In this document: positions 61,301-64,000 of the stretch, piece by piece
Position numbering within the stretch: position 1 is the stretch's first letter
Layout of the letters: each line of letters starts with the position of its first letter
Assembly: GCA_020091685.1 (NCBI GenBank)
Contig: CM034604.1
Span: 8,847,682-8,911,681, forward strand
Length of the DNA stretch: 64,000 nucleotides
Direction of reading: 5' to 3'
Source: Lutjanus erythropterus
Taxonomy: Eukaryota > Chordata > Actinopteri > Lutjaniformes > Lutjanidae
Made by a program: the position numbers and the translations under genes
The notes under the pieces: model-generated
What the model saw: only the letters and a program-made list of their open reading frames with translations
The model's database searches: none
What the model was told of the DNA's origin: nothing

Positions 61301-62040
61301 CAGGGTGGCGGCAGGGAGCAAGTGTTCAGGAAGACAGAGGGAGCAGGCTGTTGCTCACTTTGATGATGGCATTCACTTCTGTGGAAGTGCCATCATTTAT
61401 TTTTTCAGTCTTTGAGTTTAGTCATAAAGACTGTCTTTGCAATGATAAAACAATGTTCAACGTTTAATTTAGGCAATTTATTTAAAATGGCAAGTACAAA
61501 GAGCTGTCTTATCACCTGGATCATACATGGACAAATTAAATCTCATTCACATTTACATTAGCATTAAATCCATCTAATAGAACAATGGAATTGCAAATGC
61601 ATAGCTTTTTTTATTTACTGATGATATCAAATACATGTCATTCACCCAAAATAATGTCATTACTGCTACACAACACTTTTATTTTGAAATAATTCACTGA
61701 CCCTCATGAATGAAGAGGTCATTGGAGGAAGTGCAGTGGACAAGGACATGTGGACGGTCAGATTTCTTCCTTTTTTGGTTTGAAATGTCATTATTTATTT
61801 TAGAATTTCTCATGAAGCTTTTGATTTTAACAGTGTATTACTCACCTCATGGCCACGAGGGTGAAAATTTGAACATAAAAAATCATTGATCTCAATAGTG
61901 AAATGATTTTGATATGGCTGAAGGCATGTGGTATGACACATGGCAGCCATTTTGTTAAAACTAGTATCTTTTTCTCCACATTGTCACTGGTGTTGTGGTG
62001 CTGGTGGTAATGTTCCTGCTTCAGTGTTGTTACTACATGT
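61300..62040. other. kif26b upstream flank, nothing recognised
   Basis: AT-rich sequence without coding signal or clear repeat structure. Confidence 0.5.
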
Positions 62041-62480
62041 TCTTTCAGTTATGTGACATTATAAATGATTTTTTTTATTTCCTCATGAAAGTAACATGAA
62101 ATGTTTCTTGTTATGATGTGATAACTTATTTCATCATAACGTGACATTTGAAAATGAACAAAAGTTTTGTTTTGTGTTATAAAATTTGCCTATGGATTAT
62201 CCTGTTATAATATAAAACATTTTGTCATAACAATAAATGATCATTTTATAACAAAATATTTTATATCATAACAATAAGTTGTAATGCTAAGACAAAACAT
62301 TTTATGTCATAAGAATAGGTTATCATGTTATAATGTAAAACACTTGCATTATAACAGGATAAATAGTGGACTATATTGTGTTAACAATAAAAGTTTTATA
62401 ATGTGATTTGTATTTTGTAATAACATGAAAATATCCTGTTATAACGTGAAAAACATCTTGTTATAACAATAAACCTTTCA
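62040..62480. repeat. degenerate TTATAACRTGAAAAACAT array
   Basis: Variants of CCTGTTATAATATAAAACAT, TTTTGTCATAACAATAAA and TGTTATAACGTGAAAAACAT alternate through the region, with units in both orientations. It lies 1 kb upstream of the kif26b start. Confidence 0.7.
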
Positions 62481-63290
62481 CATTTTGCCTTGATTGTGTG
62501 GCAGCAATATGTTGCTGTAGAACGTTGTACATGATGATCATTCTGACACACTGACATCATAATATAATGTCACTGTGTTCGCTATGTGCTCTCTGATAAT
62601 GTTACTGTTAGCACTATAATGGTCACCTTTGTAGTAGCCAAGTCAAAAGAGGAAATGGAGTAAAATTACCATGAGGAAGGCTTTTTAAAACAACTTTATT
62701 GAACTATGCAAAACTGGGGAATATCAGACATGTAGTAAGTCTACGTACAAGCAATCTTAGAATTATAACATAAAGCAGAAACAGTAAAAAGAAAAAAATA
62801 GATAAGAGGATTGCTCCAGTAATTTATTACTGCATTTCCATAAAGCTGGGAGACTCTCAGGAGACAGATTAAAACAGAATGGTCACAATTAATGCAGCAG
62901 AAGCTGAGATATCCAGACTTTCAGTCCCTATTGGTAAAGCTGTAAGGAGATTAGTAGGGTGGAAATCACCAGATAACATAAATTAAGATATATTATGTTT
63001 TTTTTTACCTTTTATTCCACTGCAAATTATGTCACCAAAGGAAAACTTTGTCAACATCTGTTTTATCCAGTGAGATGACATTTTCAGTCTGTTGATCTCA
63101 TTTCAATCATTTTTATTGCAGGAAAAATAGGATTTTCAAGCAGACAGACTGACCAGCACTGACCGACTGACTGTGACCTCTGCTGGCCTCCCTGGAGAAA
63201 AAACTCCATCTAGTGGACTGAAAAAGCAATTGATTTTTTTTTTCTAGTACCAAAAAGTTTAATTAGCATTTTCAATATTAAAAATGACAG

Positions 63291-63316
63291 ATATAATATA
63301 ATATAATATAATATAG
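63291..63316. repeat. (ATATA)5 microsatellite
   Basis: A five-base unit repeat in the upstream flank of kif26b. Confidence 0.85.
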
Positions 63317-63420
63317 CAACAGTTAAAAAAAAGTCTATTTATTCTGGAAATGAATTAAAAGTTATACAATGGTCTATTAAGCGAATAAAGTGAATCCCTC
63401 TTACCTGATTCTGACTTTCA

Positions 63421-63645
63421 GGGGGGCAAGGCTAAAAACCAACCACCATGACCTTTGACCCCTACATCATCCAGAGACACTGCAGACTTCTCTGGGCCCA
63501 AGCTCATCTGAGATGGACTGACTGATGCAAAGTGGAAAAGTGTGCTGTGGTCTGATGAGTCCACACTTCAAACTGTCCATTTCAGAAACATGGATGTCCT
63601 CGGGGCTTAAGAGGAAAGGGACCATCCAGACTGTTAGAGTTTCAG
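63421..63645 (+). pseudogene. Tc1/mariner transposase fragment
   Basis: LLWAQAHLRW then KWKSVLWSDEST can be read on the plus strand with frame breaks. WSDES is the strand carrying a catalytic Asp in Tc1-type transposases. The sequence upstream of LLWA (ATGACCTTTGACCCC) shows that a large N-terminal part was deleted. Confidence 0.7.
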
Positions 63646-63674
63646 TTTGTTTCAAAACTCAAAACTCTCACCTT

Positions 63675-64000
63675 TCCCACTTCAGGTCATTACCCAAGAT
63701 CTGGTACGCTGCTGCCACTGCCAGAGAGGGCAGACTGCAGCGTATCATTCGCTCTGCCGAGAGGGTGATCAACTACAATCTGCCATCCCTGCAGGATCTG
63801 TACGCCTCCAGGACACAAACTCCTTGTGACACACTCCTCCGGCAGGACGCTGCGATCCATCAGGACCAAAACCTCACGCCATAAGAACAGTTTCTTTCCT
63901 TCCACAAACGCCCTCATAAATGTTGCCCATGACCCCCACTGACGCTGCCCCCACCCCACCCACCCCTCCTATACATTACATTCTCTATTTTCTCTATTTT
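63675..64000 (+). pseudogene. non-LTR retrotransposon (LINE) ORF2 3' fragment, cut by window end
   Basis: The plus strand encodes AREGRLQRIIRSAERVINYN then LPSLQDLYASR, the typical end of a fish LINE reverse-transcriptase protein. It continues RQDAAIHQDQNLTP-like (the usual RRYRSIRTR tail, altered by an internal deletion). A C-rich 3' tail follows. Confidence 0.65.

Noticed and set aside
1-64000. CRISPR arrays, operons, prophage or bacterial defence genes
   Set aside because: None are present; the sequence is vertebrate throughout and its tandem arrays lack spacer-repeat regularity.

Overview
The window is nuclear DNA of a ray-finned (teleost) fish. The evidence is long intron-rich genes with GT/AG splice sites, many (CA)n microsatellites, and dense short DNA transposons of types common in percomorph fish genomes. 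There is no bacterial, viral or organellar content. Two genes are supported, both on the minus strand, and most of the remaining sequence is repeats. Homology calls rest on recognising human KIF26B and CNST protein sequence; no search was run.

Layout. (1) About 1.8-16 kb holds the 5' part of a consortin (cnst) gene. Six coding exons at 1797-11848 join in perfect phase, a probable 5' UTR exon lies at about 16 kb, and the 3' exons lie beyond base 1. (2) 16.3-21.9 kb is intergenic and repeat-rich. (3) 21977-61043 is a complete kif26b gene (atypical, non-ATPase kinesin-11 family). Fifteen coding exons total 5910 nt and give a 1969-residue protein; every junction was checked for reading frame. A sixteenth candidate exon (55097-55184) has good splice sites but is one base out of frame. 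(4) 61.3-64.0 kb is upstream flank with a degenerate AT-rich array, a Tc1 transposase remnant and a LINE 3' fragment that runs off the window.

The two genes are transcribed in the same direction, with kif26b upstream of cnst. In human 1q44, KIF26B and CNST are near each other but separated by SMYD3 and TFB2M; no trace of those two genes was seen in the roughly 6 kb between them here. Kif26b is a cytoplasmic regulator of cell polarity and adhesion acting in Wnt5a-Ror signalling. Consortin is a trans-Golgi cargo receptor that sends connexins to the plasma membrane. Nothing in the sequence shows that they act together.

Repeats stand out. There is a hAT-like element with an exact 8-bp target duplication and an internal minisatellite, present in three copies with very different array lengths. 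A second MITE family carries its own internal array of alternating orientation. There are also TTAA-flanked foldback elements, a TA-flanked mariner deletion derivative, Tc1 remnants and several nested insertions. No CRISPR, operon or novel enzymatic system is present; the most original material is the repeat architecture and a few splice-site oddities.
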